From Aurantimonas sp965217685 (GTDB lineage: Bacteria; Pseudomonadota; Alphaproteobacteria; Rhizobiales; Rhizobiaceae): DNA of 64,000 nucleotides. The notes beneath the pieces are model-generated. The model was not told the DNA's origin, searched no databases, and saw nothing but the letters and a program-made list of their open reading frames with translations. Shown piece by piece: positions 17,401-25,399 of this stretch. Each line of letters opens with the position of its first letter. Position 1 is the stretch's first letter. The stretch spans positions 2,914,001 to 2,978,000 of the forward strand of contig CBDCIZ010000003.1 of assembly GCA_965217685.1 (NCBI GenBank). Direction: 5' to 3'. The translations under genes and the position numbers were made by a program.

Positions 17401-17559
17401 GGCGAGCCGGGGGGTGCGAGGGGCGCAGCCCCTCTTTCTGTGAAGGCCTAGGCCGAGCCGGAAGGTGTCGGGAATTTTGACATAGCTCGGCTTAAGTCAA
17501 AGCGCTTCCTGCTTCTTCCTCGGCAGAGGGGCTGCGCCCCTCGCACCCCCCGGCTCGCC
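17401..17559. repeat. 35-bp perfect inverted repeat, 89 bp apart
   Basis: The left arm at 17401-17435 and right arm at 17525-17559 are exact reverse complements. Each arm also contains an inner palindrome (GGGGC / GCCCC). One copy of the GGCCTAGGCC-containing repeat sits in the spacer. GC-rich repeats of this type are common in mobile DNA of Proteobacteria. Confidence 0.85.
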
Positions 17560-17846
17560 CTTCGGGCTCGCCAACATCTTCGATCACTTATTCTAACTGG
17601 CGTTGTATCCGGACGATGTTTGGCCAATTCGAAAATCAGGACATAGTTCTAACCCCCCCCCCAGAAAAGCGTGTCAAAAAGAGAGACGTTTTTCAGAGGA
17701 GGGGTCACATACTTTGAATGAGGGATTTGAATTTTGTTAGAATTCAACAGGGGGGATCGCATTTCCCCTGCCATAGTCCCCGAACCCCGGACAGAAGTCC
17801 CGATCGGTCGCCTGATTTTACCCAAGCTCTCTCCACGTGGCATTAT

Positions 17847-18068
17847 TCACAACCACTGCGAAGCCGGTGTTGCAGCAGGCCCGTAGGCTTCGACATAGCA
17901 CCGTCTATTGATTTCGTCTTTCCAAGGGTTTGGATTAACCCTTGCGGCGCAGACCTCGAAGCTTAGCTTCTGATCATTCCGGGCGGCTGCTGGTGCCTTA
18001 CAGGCGCGGTCTCGTTTTCCGCGCACCAATACGAGATTGAGTCCAGCTATGATACCGGCTAACAACAA
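17847..18068 (-). CDS. Possible small exported cysteine-containing protein
   Basis: A 73-residue frame with a TTG start. It begins with a hydrophobic stretch (LLAGIIAGLNLVLVRGKRD) and continues with three cysteines and a polar body (KLSFEVCAARVNPNPWKDEI, then NRRCYVEAYGPA). It looks more protein-like than other frames here, but the start codon is weak and no family is recognized, so it could be a fragment of a longer gene. Confidence 0.3.
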   Translation of the reverse strand: MLLAGIIAGLNLVLVRGKRDRACKAPAAARNDQKLSFEVCAARVNPNPWKDEINRRCYVEAYGPAATPASQWL

Positions 18069-18172
18069 TCAGCCGGGGTGGTTTCCTTGTTCCTAGAATT
18101 TCTGTCTTCTACTATAGCACTTCACGCGCTCTATCGACGAACTTTTTTTTAACAGATGGCAAAAATATTTCT

Positions 18173-18201
18173 TTGCAATCCGGGGCGGTTTCCACTATAT
18201 T
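18173..18201 (+). promoter_or_regulatory. Sigma70-type promoter of a candidate small RNA
   Basis: TTGCAA at 18173-18178, a 17-nt spacer, and TATATT at 18196-18201. No open frame follows before the terminator at 18251, so the transcript would be a noncoding RNA starting near 18208. Confidence 0.55.
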
Positions 18202-18207
18202 GAGTGC

Positions 18208-18281
18208 AGGGGTTGGTAACTCGTAACTGCCTTCCTCGAATTCTCAGAAACGCACCGGACTTAACAACCCGGTGCGTTTTT
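18208..18281 (+). ncRNA. Candidate prophage small RNA, about 74 nt
   Basis: It lies between a good rightward promoter and a textbook terminator, with no reading frame of any size. The 5' part can form a stem (GCAG / CTGC with the inner pair GTT / AAC), and the 3' part is the terminator hairpin. It is encoded opposite to, and 45 nt beyond, the end of the tape measure gene. It could be a regulatory RNA of the element. Assignment is by inference from signals only. Confidence 0.45.
18249..18281 (+). terminator. Rho-independent terminator
   Basis: The stem CGCACCGG (18251-18258) pairs with CCGGTGCG (18269-18276), extended by AA/TT, followed by a T-run to 18281. Orientation is rightward. Confidence 0.85.
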
Positions 18282-18325
18282 GTGTGTGCATTCCGATGAA
18301 TAGACGGCTTATAGTCGCCTTATGA

Positions 18326-21001
18326 CTATCGGCTAAACTGGCCACCGGGTCGGGTTTGCTGTCTCAGCTCCTGTTGAACGATTGCCCGCATCTGACTCTC
18401 GACGGCTCGCGAGGTCTTCTTCGCCAGGTCGTCGTTCTGTTCCTGCGTCCCGCCGCTGGCGTTGATCGTCACGTTAGAGCTGATATTGATCGGTGCCGAG
18501 CCGCCGCCGCCTGAGCTGCCGAAGGATGGCGTCGAGATCGGGCTGGGCGAGACCATGCCGCCATTGGCGAACGCCGGAACGCGGTTGCTATTCATCGCCT
18601 CCAGCATCGCCCGGTGCTTCGCGGTCGCGCGGGCGTTGACGACGAATTCGCCGTTGCTCAAGCGGGCCGGGATGCTGTCGCTCGTGCCGGTGCCTGGGCC
18701 GCTGACATGCCCGCCCGATGCGAAGCCGAAGATTTTGCCGATGCTGCCGAGAATTCCACCACCGACACCGCCGCCCTTACCGCCACCCGAGAAGGCATTC
18801 GCGAACAAGCTGTCCACGGCCATGTCGAGGAGCTTGTCGGCGATATTCGACAGGACGTTCGAAAACGCTTCTGCGGCTGATTTCCCGGCGACGAGATCGG
18901 AGACCAATCCCTTGACCGAGCTAGAGGCGATGTTCTGCCACTGCGCGGCAATCCGCTGAGCGTCCTCCTGCGATGTCGCGAATTTCTGGACGTCGGCCTC
19001 CGCCGCGGCCATCTGGCCAGCGAGGGCGCTAATCTGCTGGCGAACTTCGGGCGTGATCACGATGCCAGCCGCCGAGACCTGATTGAGAAGGTCGTGTTCG
19101 GCCCGCAGCTTCGCCGCCGCCTCGGCGGTCATACCAAGGGCCTGGCGTTCCATGCCCTGTTCGGCGGTGAACGACTTCGATCCGGCGATGATCCCGGCAT
19201 AGGCATCAGCCTGCTGCTTCGCGGCATCCGCCGCTTTCTCTGCGGCTGCGGCGCGCTCCGCGATCAACTCGCCGGCGTTTGTCCCCGCAGCGCCACCCGT
19301 CTCGGCACCGGGGATGCTGCGAAAGCTGAGCACATCCTTCTGGTTGAAGGTTTTTGTATTGACGCCATCGCTCTGGTTGCCGCCAAGAACACGCACGCCG
19401 CCGCGTGCGTCATAACCTTCGAAGAATCCGACGTGGCCCTGTGTTTGCGAGTTGCCGCGCTTCAAGACGACGATGTCGCCTTTCTCGGGCTTGTCGGTCT
19501 TCTCGCCGTAGTTCTGAAAGGATCTTGCAGCTAACGAGCCGGTGCCGGGCAGATTGTTGGTTGCGAGAACCGCATTTACGAACGCTGCACACCATGCCGT
19601 CTTCTTGGGGTCGACATTCTGGCCGGCTTTCTTGAACAGGTTTTCAAGAACGTCACTGTCGCGGTTCTCGCTCAGGCCGACATATTTCCGGGCAGTTTCG
19701 ATCGGGGCCGACTTGAGCTTCGGTTGTTCCTTAAGCGAGTCCGACGCATCATCGGCGGCGTCGCCCATTTTCTTGACTTTACCAGCCGCATCGTCGGCGG
19801 CTTTCTCGACGACGCGGTTGGCCTTGCTCGCGGCTGGGATGCCGGTGCCGGTAGTCACGTCGAAAGCATTCGCCACCCTGGCGTCAGGGTTAAAGCTCTG
19901 GACGTTCTGCATGGGCGTGATGCCGAAGGACCGGAGCTTTTCAGGGTCGGTGGTGCCGAGCACGTCGGCCAGCCTGGCGAAGACGCTCGAATTGCCGAAG
20001 TCCGACAGTTTCTTGCCGAGCCCGTCCAGGCCGATCGATGCGCGCTGAATTACACCATCGATCGTTACGACGGCAGACGCGATGTTCTCCATCGCATTGA
20101 CGAGACTTGAGCCGATGTCTGCCATCGCGTTTACGAAGCGGGGGTCGGAAACCGTCGTGATCAAGTCTTCGATTTTCAGGCGAAGGCCGTCGACCTCGGG
20201 GCCGTGAAGTTCGAATGCATCGCCGAAGGCATTGCCGAGCGCTTTCAAAGCGCCGCCGAGCGTATCGCGGGCTGCCACTGCGGCACCGCCAAACTCGGTC
20301 TGTAGCTCTTTCAAAATGAGCCTCTGGGCCTCTGCGACCCTACCCGTCTCGGCGAGGTCCTTGATCACCTTCTGCTGGCTTGCGGAGAACGAGACGCCGA
20401 CGCGGCGAAGCGCACTCACGCCAAGGATCGGGTCGTTCAGCGCCTTGCCGACCTGGACGGCCGACGACTTCAGGTCCTGGCCAAGCGCCTCGCTCATGTC
20501 GAGCACGATCTTCGTCGCGTCCGGGAATACGTCTTTTCCGATCTTCGTGAACGTCAGCAACAAGGCTTCGGCCGGAAGAATAGCTTCATCGCCGAAGGTC
20601 GTCACTTTCTGTAAGCTCGCGGCGAGTTCCTGCGCAGCTTTTGAGGTGACGCCAGCAACACCGCCCGTCGACTTGATGACGGCTTCGATCGACTTGACGG
20701 CCTTTTCCTGCGCGATCGTCTTCTCAAGGAACGTCTTGCCGAGCATCCCCGCCGCACCAATGACGGCGAGCGGTGCCAGGCGCGTGGCCAGGCCGCGCCC
20801 AATGCCAGAGAGGCCGCGATTGATACCTTGGCCAGCGCGGGCGAAGGATCGTTCAAGTTTCGATGCAGACTGCGCAGCGTCGCGCTCCATTTTGTTGAAG
20901 CTGCCGTTCGCCTTTTTCTGGGCGCGGTCCATCGAACGCTCGAAATCCTTGATCTTCGCCTCAAGGCGAATTGTCAGTTCTTGTTCGTCAGTTCGGGCCA
21001 T
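18326..21001 (-). CDS. Tail tape measure protein with embedded peptidoglycan hydrolase domain
   Basis: An 891-residue tape measure protein that sets tail length and spans the tail lumen. The N-terminal coiled coil (residues 10-60) and a hydrophobic pore-like helix (about 72-95) are followed by the conserved tape-measure core (about 100-260). Unusually, residues about 432-565 form a TIGR02594-like hydrolase: ETARKYVGLSEN, catalytic Cys471 in KTAWCAAFVNAVL and His523 in QTQGHVGFFEGYD. It may cut peptidoglycan during DNA entry. A glycine-rich C-terminus (ASGGHVSGPGTGTSDSIPA) resembles lambda gpH-type ends. It is the last gene of the structural operon; the stop overlaps a small inverted repeat at 18311-18329. 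Confidence 0.92.
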   Translation of the reverse strand: MARTDEQELTIRLEAKIKDFERSMDRAQKKANGSFNKMERDAAQSASKLERSFARAGQGINRGLSGIGRGLATRLAPLAVIGAAGMLGKTFLEKTIAQEKAVKSIEAVIKSTGGVAGVTSKAAQELAASLQKVTTFGDEAILPAEALLLTFTKIGKDVFPDATKIVLDMSEALGQDLKSSAVQVGKALNDPILGVSALRRVGVSFSASQQKVIKDLAETGRVAEAQRLILKELQTEFGGAAVAARDTLGGALKALGNAFGDAFELHGPEVDGLRLKIEDLITTVSDPRFVNAMADIGSSLVNAMENIASAVVTIDGVIQRASIGLDGLGKKLSDFGNSSVFARLADVLGTTDPEKLRSFGITPMQNVQSFNPDARVANAFDVTTGTGIPAASKANRVVEKAADDAAGKVKKMGDAADDASDSLKEQPKLKSAPIETARKYVGLSENRDSDVLENLFKKAGQNVDPKKTAWCAAFVNAVLATNNLPGTGSLAARSFQNYGEKTDKPEKGDIVVLKRGNSQTQGHVGFFEGYDARGGVRVLGGNQSDGVNTKTFNQKDVLSFRSIPGAETGGAAGTNAGELIAERAAAAEKAADAAKQQADAYAGIIAGSKSFTAEQGMERQALGMTAEAAAKLRAEHDLLNQVSAAGIVITPEVRQQISALAGQMAAAEADVQKFATSQEDAQRIAAQWQNIASSSVKGLVSDLVAGKSAAEAFSNVLSNIADKLLDMAVDSLFANAFSGGGKGGGVGGGILGSIGKIFGFASGGHVSGPGTGTSDSIPARLSNGEFVVNARATAKHRAMLEAMNSNRVPAFANGGMVSPSPISTPSFGSSGGGGSAPINISSNVTINASGGTQEQNDDLAKKTSRAVESQMRAIVQQELRQQTRPGGQFSR

Positions 21002-21010
21002 GTCGGTTCC

Positions 21011-22630
21011 TCAGAAATAGGCTAATTCAGGGGTCCAGGAGTCGCTGGAATAGATCGATCGGGTGGTTTCGTTCGCGGCCGCGCGGCTTACGGCCATCCA
21101 TGTGGCGGCGGCACCATCGATGCGATCGGTGCTCTTTCCCTTGTGCATCGTTCGGTTGCCAGCGCTGTCGGTGGCGATGGCGACGTTTGAGAAGCACCAG
21201 TAAAGGACCGGATTGCCGCCGTGGCGGAACTTCTCGCTGACGATCGCGCGCTCCAACACATTCAGGGCCGGCGACTGTGTCACCCATCCTTGGCGCATGG
21301 TTTGGACAGGGAAGCCTTCGTCGCCGAGCGGGGCCATGACGGGCATCGCATAGGCCGGATCGAAGTTGATTTCGCGGACATCGTAGCGCTCGGCGAGGTC
21401 GCGAATGTGATTGGCGACGGCCCTGTAGTCGATAACGTTGCCCGGTGTCGGGGTGATGAAGCCTTGTTCGGCCCATGTGACATACGGAACCTTGTCGCGC
21501 TCGGCGCGGGCGCGGACGTTGTCGCCTGGGCAGAAAAAGTGCGGAAGGACGATGAAGCCATCGTCATCATCGGGATCACGGAAGGCGGCGACGACGGCGG
21601 TGAGATCGGTTGTCGTCGACATATCCACGCCGATGAAACACGGCTGCCCTGCTAGTGCGTCGAGGTCGATCGTCTCGGCGCCCTTGTCGTAAATCTGCAT
21701 ATCGACGAACGGGCTCGCCGAGTGATCAAGCCACATATTGAGCTTGAGCTGCTTGAACGACTCGCGTTCGGACGGGCTGCGTTTCGCTTGCTCGGCGCGC
21801 CGACGCATTCCGTCGAGGCTCGGATAGCCATGCACCAGGCCGGGATTGACGCGGTGCCAGAGGGCTTCGTCCGTCCAATCATCATCACGATCGGCCTCGA
21901 ACAAGACGGGCAGAATAGAGGGATCGACCACGTCGCCGCGCGCGACCTTGCGGGCGTCATCGATCGTCTTGAACGCGATGTTTTCCTGCCCCTTGCCAGC
22001 CGTGGTGGCGATGATCATCAGGCTGTTGTCGGACTTGTCCAAGCCGGAGGTTAAGGCCTCCCAAAGGTTCGCATCAGGCCAGATATGGAGTTCGTCGGCG
22101 AGCACGAAACCAGGGGTTCGGCCATGCTGGCGTTTGCCGTCGCTGGACACGATTTCGAGGAATGCGCCGTCGCGGTCGAGCACGATTTTCTTCGCCGAAT
22201 TATGGGCGTCATAGATCGTCGTCGCTGCGATCAGCCGCTTGTCTTCTCGGACGATGTTCGCCGCTTCACGGAAGCCGATCGAGGCTTGCGTGCGGTCACC
22301 GGCTGCGAAGATGGCCTCGCCGCCTGGGACGCGCTCGGGACCGATGGTGTGTAGGAGCGCCAACGCCGCCGAAAGGCTCGTCTTCCTGTTGCCCCTGGGA
22401 AGCAAGAGCACGACGGTCTTCACGATCCGGTCGCCGTTCGGATGCCTGGGGGCATAGACGCGCCGGACGATGCGTTCCTGCCAAGGGTCAAGTTGGAAAG
22501 CGCGGGCAGGTGCCCGGCTCTTCGGATGTTTTAACCTGCGGAGGAACGTAACCGCGCGCTCGCCGTAGCCGAACGGGTCGGCGATTTCGCTGCCGTCATA
22601 GATCCATTCGGGATAGGTCGAGGCGGTCAT
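21011..22630 (-). CDS. terL: Terminase large subunit
   Basis: A 539-residue DNA packaging motor. The ATPase domain shows a Walker A-like LLPRGNRKTSL and Walker B FVLADELHIW, and the nuclease domain includes GVDMSTTTDLTAVVAAF with the first catalytic aspartate. Length and order match the HK97-type terminase family. Its start overlaps the TerS stop by 4 nt. It stands after the head-tail genes and directly before the tape measure gene, whereas terminase normally precedes the portal. Confidence 0.93.
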   Translation of the reverse strand: MTASTYPEWIYDGSEIADPFGYGERAVTFLRRLKHPKSRAPARAFQLDPWQERIVRRVYAPRHPNGDRIVKTVVLLLPRGNRKTSLSAALALLHTIGPERVPGGEAIFAAGDRTQASIGFREAANIVREDKRLIAATTIYDAHNSAKKIVLDRDGAFLEIVSSDGKRQHGRTPGFVLADELHIWPDANLWEALTSGLDKSDNSLMIIATTAGKGQENIAFKTIDDARKVARGDVVDPSILPVLFEADRDDDWTDEALWHRVNPGLVHGYPSLDGMRRRAEQAKRSPSERESFKQLKLNMWLDHSASPFVDMQIYDKGAETIDLDALAGQPCFIGVDMSTTTDLTAVVAAFRDPDDDDGFIVLPHFFCPGDNVRARAERDKVPYVTWAEQGFITPTPGNVIDYRAVANHIRDLAERYDVREINFDPAYAMPVMAPLGDEGFPVQTMRQGWVTQSPALNVLERAIVSEKFRHGGNPVLYWCFSNVAIATDSAGNRTMHKGKSTDRIDGAAATWMAVSRAAANETTRSIYSSDSWTPELAYF

Positions 22631-23031
22631 AGGTCGAGCGGCGACGGCTCGTCATCCGGCTTGTCGCTCGTCATGGCGGTGCGGGACCGGCTGTAAGGTG
22701 TCAGGCCAAGCTCGGCGGCGAACAGCCGTGCCGTCTTGAGGGCTGCATCTTGCGTCGTCACGGCGGGGTGTCGTTTCGGGCCGGTGGTGCCGGTGTAGGT
22801 CGCGCCTTCCTTGCGGATCGTGCCTTCGGCTTCGCGCACGCGGCCCATCGCGGTCGCGAAACCCTCAAGGGTCGCAAGGTCGGCGATCGTGAGCACGCCG
22901 CGTTCGGTCAGGACAGGTGCCACGCGGCGCCATTCGGCTTTGGCATCCTTCGAAAGCCATGTTGGCGGGTTTGGTGCCGCGACTAACGAATGCGATCCGG
23001 TGATGACCTGGGAAGGCTTGCGGCCTTTCAT
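22627..23031 (-). CDS. terS: Terminase small subunit, P27 family
   Basis: A 134-residue DNA-recognition subunit of the packaging motor. The P27-type start MKGRKPSQVITGSHSLV and PPTWLSKDAKAEWRRVAPVL are present, then LATLEGFATAMGRVREAEGT and GLTPYSRSRTAM near the end. It overlaps the preceding adaptor gene and the following TerL gene by 4 nt each, so the three are translationally coupled. Confidence 0.92.
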   Translation of the reverse strand: MKGRKPSQVITGSHSLVAAPNPPTWLSKDAKAEWRRVAPVLTERGVLTIADLATLEGFATAMGRVREAEGTIRKEGATYTGTTGPKRHPAVTTQDAALKTARLFAAELGLTPYSRSRTAMTSDKPDDEPSPLDL

Positions 23032-23342
23032 GCTGTCGCCTCGCAGCGGAGTTCGAGCCCGACGCGACGGCCGATCTCTTTCGTTTCCACCAGATTGAAG
23101 GCGGTGCCATCATAGACGATGCGGTCTGTAAGCTCGACATCGGGACGGTATCTGATGCGAAAGGCGATCGCAGTCTTCACGTCCTCGCCGAAGGTTTCTA
23201 GGAATTCATCGGTCGACTGCTGGACGCGCTGCGCTGCCATCGTGGCGATCTGCGTCCAGGCGCGCACGACGGTGCCGTTCGCATCGACGGTCTCGGCTTC
23301 CCTTTCGATCGTGATTTTGCGGTCGAGCTTGCCAGCTTTCAT
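23028..23342 (-). CDS. Head-tail adaptor (head closure) protein
   Basis: A 104-residue protein of the head-tail adaptor family. It starts MKAGKLDRKITIEREAETVD, the usual opening of this family, and continues AQRVQQSTDEFLETFGEDVK and FRIRYRPDVELTDRIVYDGT. It should form the ring that closes the head and accepts the tail. It overlaps the DUF3168 gene by 1 nt and TerS by 4 nt. Confidence 0.9.
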   Translation of the reverse strand: MKAGKLDRKITIEREAETVDANGTVVRAWTQIATMAAQRVQQSTDEFLETFGEDVKTAIAFRIRYRPDVELTDRIVYDGTAFNLVETKEIGRRVGLELRCEATA

Positions 23343-23752
23343 TACTCGACGGCCTCGATTAGCGCACTGACGGTAACGACGGCGTGCCCGTGCTCGCCGC
23401 CCGGGTCGCGGAAGTAGCGAACGCCTTCGACTTCGTGGTCGAGAAGCGCGAAGCCGTCGATCAGCGGTGTCGTCGAGAGGGCGATCATGGCAGCGGCGGC
23501 GATGGTTTTGACGACGGCGAGGCCGGTTTCCTTCGTCCAGATATGCAGTGTCATGGTGCATCTCACATGCTTGCGGGAAAAGACGATGCGCTCCAAAACG
23601 GTCTGCGCATCGCCGGTGATGATCGTCGGAAAGATGTCCGGCCGGGCGTTGCCGTCGCGGATCGATGAAGGGCTGACGAGCGCGGCGACGTTTTCGTCGC
23701 TCACGAGCTGTGTGCGGAGGGCGGCCTGAAGGGCGAGGGAAGGTTCGATCAT
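23342..23752 (-). CDS. Tail completion protein, DUF3168 family
   Basis: A 136-residue protein from the internal ATG at 23752 (MIEPSLALQAALRTQLVSDE). The DUF3168 pattern is clear: FPTIITGDAQTVLERIVFSR, then MTLHIWTKETGLAVVKTIAA. It probably builds the tail terminator or head-tail connection. A 4-nt overlap with the preceding gp10-like gene supports this start. Confidence 0.9.
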   Translation of the reverse strand: MIEPSLALQAALRTQLVSDENVAALVSPSSIRDGNARPDIFPTIITGDAQTVLERIVFSRKHVRCTMTLHIWTKETGLAVVKTIAAAAMIALSTTPLIDGFALLDHEVEGVRYFRDPGGEHGHAVVTVSALIEAVE

Positions 23753-24126
23753 CGACCGCTCCATTCGTCCTTGATGGCCTTGCCGACGGCGCGCTTGATG
23801 CGGGCCTGAATTTGCTTCTTCTGAAGCCTGTAGGCCGGATAAAAGAACGGTTGCGCGTGCGATTGAACCGTTCCGTGCTCAAGATGCACAACATAAAATC
23901 CATCGCCGCCGCCCGCGACGACAAGGCGTTCCAGGTCGTGCTCGCCGTCTTCCTTTCGGATGCTATCGCGCACGGTGCCGTCGTCGACGGGTGCCAGGTG
24001 CTTCGCCGCCGTCACAAGCTGATCGGCGCCCTTGTCGAGCGCCGGGATCACGGCGGTTCGCGCGGCCTGGGAGACTGCGGCGAACCGGCGATTGAGGCGA
24101 GCGAGCTGATCGGACGAACGGGCCAT
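23749..24126 (-). CDS. HK97 gp10-like tail component
   Basis: A 125-residue HK97-gp10 family protein. The start at 24126 (MARSSDQLARLNRRFAAVSQ) overlaps the end of the connector gene. Typical elements are DQLVTAAKHLAPVDDGTVRD, FYVVHLEHGTVQSHAQPFFY and the C-terminal basic helix. It takes part in joining the tail to the neck. Confidence 0.9.
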   Translation of the reverse strand: MARSSDQLARLNRRFAAVSQAARTAVIPALDKGADQLVTAAKHLAPVDDGTVRDSIRKEDGEHDLERLVVAGGGDGFYVVHLEHGTVQSHAQPFFYPAYRLQKKQIQARIKRAVGKAIKDEWSGR

Positions 24127-24407
24127 CAGAACGTCCATCCGCGATATGGCGACAAGAGCCGGAGGGTGTCGAACGGCACGTCTTCAGAACCTTCACGATC
24201 CTCATAGGCGCGGGCAGCGAGCTGGCGAACGGCCTCGGCGATCGGAGCCGGGATGGGGTCCGCGAAGTCTTCAGGCAACATGCCGATGTACGCACCGATC
24301 CACGCCTCGGCGGCGTCAATCTTTTGCTGAAGCAGGATGTCCTCGGACGTGTCCTCGATGTCGAGGCGGAGATGGGCCTTGAGGTCGGGCAGGCTAATGG
24401 CGGTCAT
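24126..24407 (-). CDS. Head-tail connector protein, gp6-like
   Basis: A 93-residue connector from ATG 24407. The pattern SLPDLKAHLRLDIEDTSEDI, followed by KIDAAEAWIGAYIGMLPEDF and AVRQLAARAYEDREG, is typical of the gp6-like family that sits below the portal. It overlaps the repeat protein gene upstream by 4 nt. Confidence 0.9.
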   Translation of the reverse strand: MTAISLPDLKAHLRLDIEDTSEDILLQQKIDAAEAWIGAYIGMLPEDFADPIPAPIAEAVRQLAARAYEDREGSEDVPFDTLRLLSPYRGWTF

Positions 24408-25039
24408 GGGATAAAAAGTTCCATTTCGGGGCAATCTTGCGCGACGGGAACGCCGCCGGTCTTTCTGGAGGGAGCCGAGCTTCGAACCACCCCCGCCCCC
24501 TTCCTTGGCCGTTGGTTCTGCTGCTGGATGGCGTCGATCGGCTTCATTCCACGGCCTAGGCGCTTCTGTAGCGTGTTGTATGGAATGCCCTTGCGATCGG
24601 CCCATTCGCGTAGGTTCATCGTCTCGCCGTTGATGGTGTACGTCTGACCTTGGCCAAGGCGGTGATTGCGTCGGTCGACGCCGGTCATGGCTTCTTGAAG
24701 CGTGGCGCCTGCGTGCATCCGGGCATAGAGGGTCGTCGCGGTGAAGCCGGAGCGCTTCGCTGCCGTCGCGATAGAGATCATCTCGCCATTGATCAGATAG
24801 ACGCCCTTCCTCGGCAGATGGCCGGGCTTGGGCTGTTCAGCCTCGAATGCAGCTCGCTTGGCTTGATCCTTCTCACGACGTTCCATCAGGCTGAGGAATT
24901 TCGCCTCGCTGAGCTTTACGCCGAGCATCTTGGCGCGGTCATCGGCACGCTTGCGCTGTGCATAGGCGAGGGCGCGGACGATGGCGTCATCGCTGTCACG
25001 CTGGAATTCGAGCCGGTCGATCTGCTGGGCGCTGAGCAT
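24404..25039 (-). CDS. Protein with two endonuclease-associated DNA-binding repeats
   Basis: A 211-residue protein. Two repeats are visible at about residues 81-118 and 136-172: YLINGEMISIATAAKRSGFT followed by TLYARMHAGATLQEAM, and YTINGETMNLREWADRKGIP followed by TLQKRLGRGMKPIDAI. Each looks like the helix-turn-helix module (NUMOD-like) that accompanies phage HNH or homing endonucleases. No nuclease motif is in this protein, but a free-standing HNH gene lies two genes upstream. It sits inside the head-tail operon with 4-nt coupling. Function unknown. Confidence 0.7.
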   Translation of the reverse strand: MLSAQQIDRLEFQRDSDDAIVRALAYAQRKRADDRAKMLGVKLSEAKFLSLMERREKDQAKRAAFEAEQPKPGHLPRKGVYLINGEMISIATAAKRSGFTATTLYARMHAGATLQEAMTGVDRRNHRLGQGQTYTINGETMNLREWADRKGIPYNTLQKRLGRGMKPIDAIQQQNQRPRKGAGVVRSSAPSRKTGGVPVAQDCPEMELFIP

Positions 25040-25042
25040 GGG

Positions 25043-25399
25043 TTACGTCCTGAGATCGAAGGATTGCTTGAAGGTCGCAGTGACCTTGTGGAAGTTGCCG
25101 CTGATTGCCTGGTCGCTCCATTGTTCGCATGTCCACTTCGTCATGACGCCATGCGGGAACTGGTAGAAGAACGGTTTGTTGCCGCCGCGTTCGGTGAAGA
25201 ATGCGATCAATGCATCGCGCTCATCTTTAGCCAGGACATCCCAGCTCACGGTCTCGACGGTGTCGCGGATATGATTGAGGCCGTTCGGGCTGGCCTGAGT
25301 GTAGCCATCGCCGAATTCGGACTTGAGGAGCTTGACCTCGGGGGTGCTCGTGAAGCCTGGGGATGGATTGCAGGGCGGGTTGAAGGTCGGGATGCTCAT
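25043..25399 (-). CDS. Phage minor tail protein, lambda gpM-like
   Basis: A 118-residue protein from ATG 25399: MSIPTFNPPCNPSPGFTSTP, then VKLLKSEFGDGYTQASPNGL, the common GDGYxQ signature of minor tail proteins, and a C-terminal GVMTKWTCEQWSDQAISGNF. It should act at the tail tip end. It is the only candidate tip-proximal protein in the element. The start overlaps the HNH stop by 4 nt. Confidence 0.8.
   Translation of the reverse strand: MSIPTFNPPCNPSPGFTSTPEVKLLKSEFGDGYTQASPNGLNHIRDTVETVSWDVLAKDERDALIAFFTERGGNKPFFYQFPHGVMTKWTCEQWSDQAISGNFHKVTATFKQSFDLRT

Larger units (their letters stand above)
17010..18172. other. Repeat- and palindrome-rich, gene-poor left arm of the prophage
   Basis: About 1.1 kb without a confident gene. 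It holds two copies of a roughly 30-nt unit (17310-17339 and 17442-17472) built on AAGGCCTAGGCCGAGCCGG, two further GGCCTRGGCC palindromes just to the left (16769-16778 and 16830-16839), a 35-bp perfect inverted repeat (17401-17435 and 17525-17559), several AT-rich runs with AACCGCAC repeats at 17160-17215, and a 10-base C run at 17653-17662. This architecture fits a replication origin, a packaging site or an operator region. Function is inference. Confidence 0.5.

Noticed and set aside
17653..17662. Ten-base C run as a phase-variation switch
   Set aside because: No open frame or promoter spacing depends on it as far as I can see, so length variation would have no obvious effect.
17718..17966. 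82-residue plus-strand frame in the prophage left arm
   Set aside because: No ribosome binding site, low-complexity SPDRSPD stretch, and overlap with a more protein-like frame on the other strand.
23028..23924. 298-residue frame including the head-tail adaptor
   Set aside because: Only the last 104 residues match the adaptor family. The earlier part overlaps DUF3168 and gp10 genes out of frame and is arginine/serine-rich shadow sequence.
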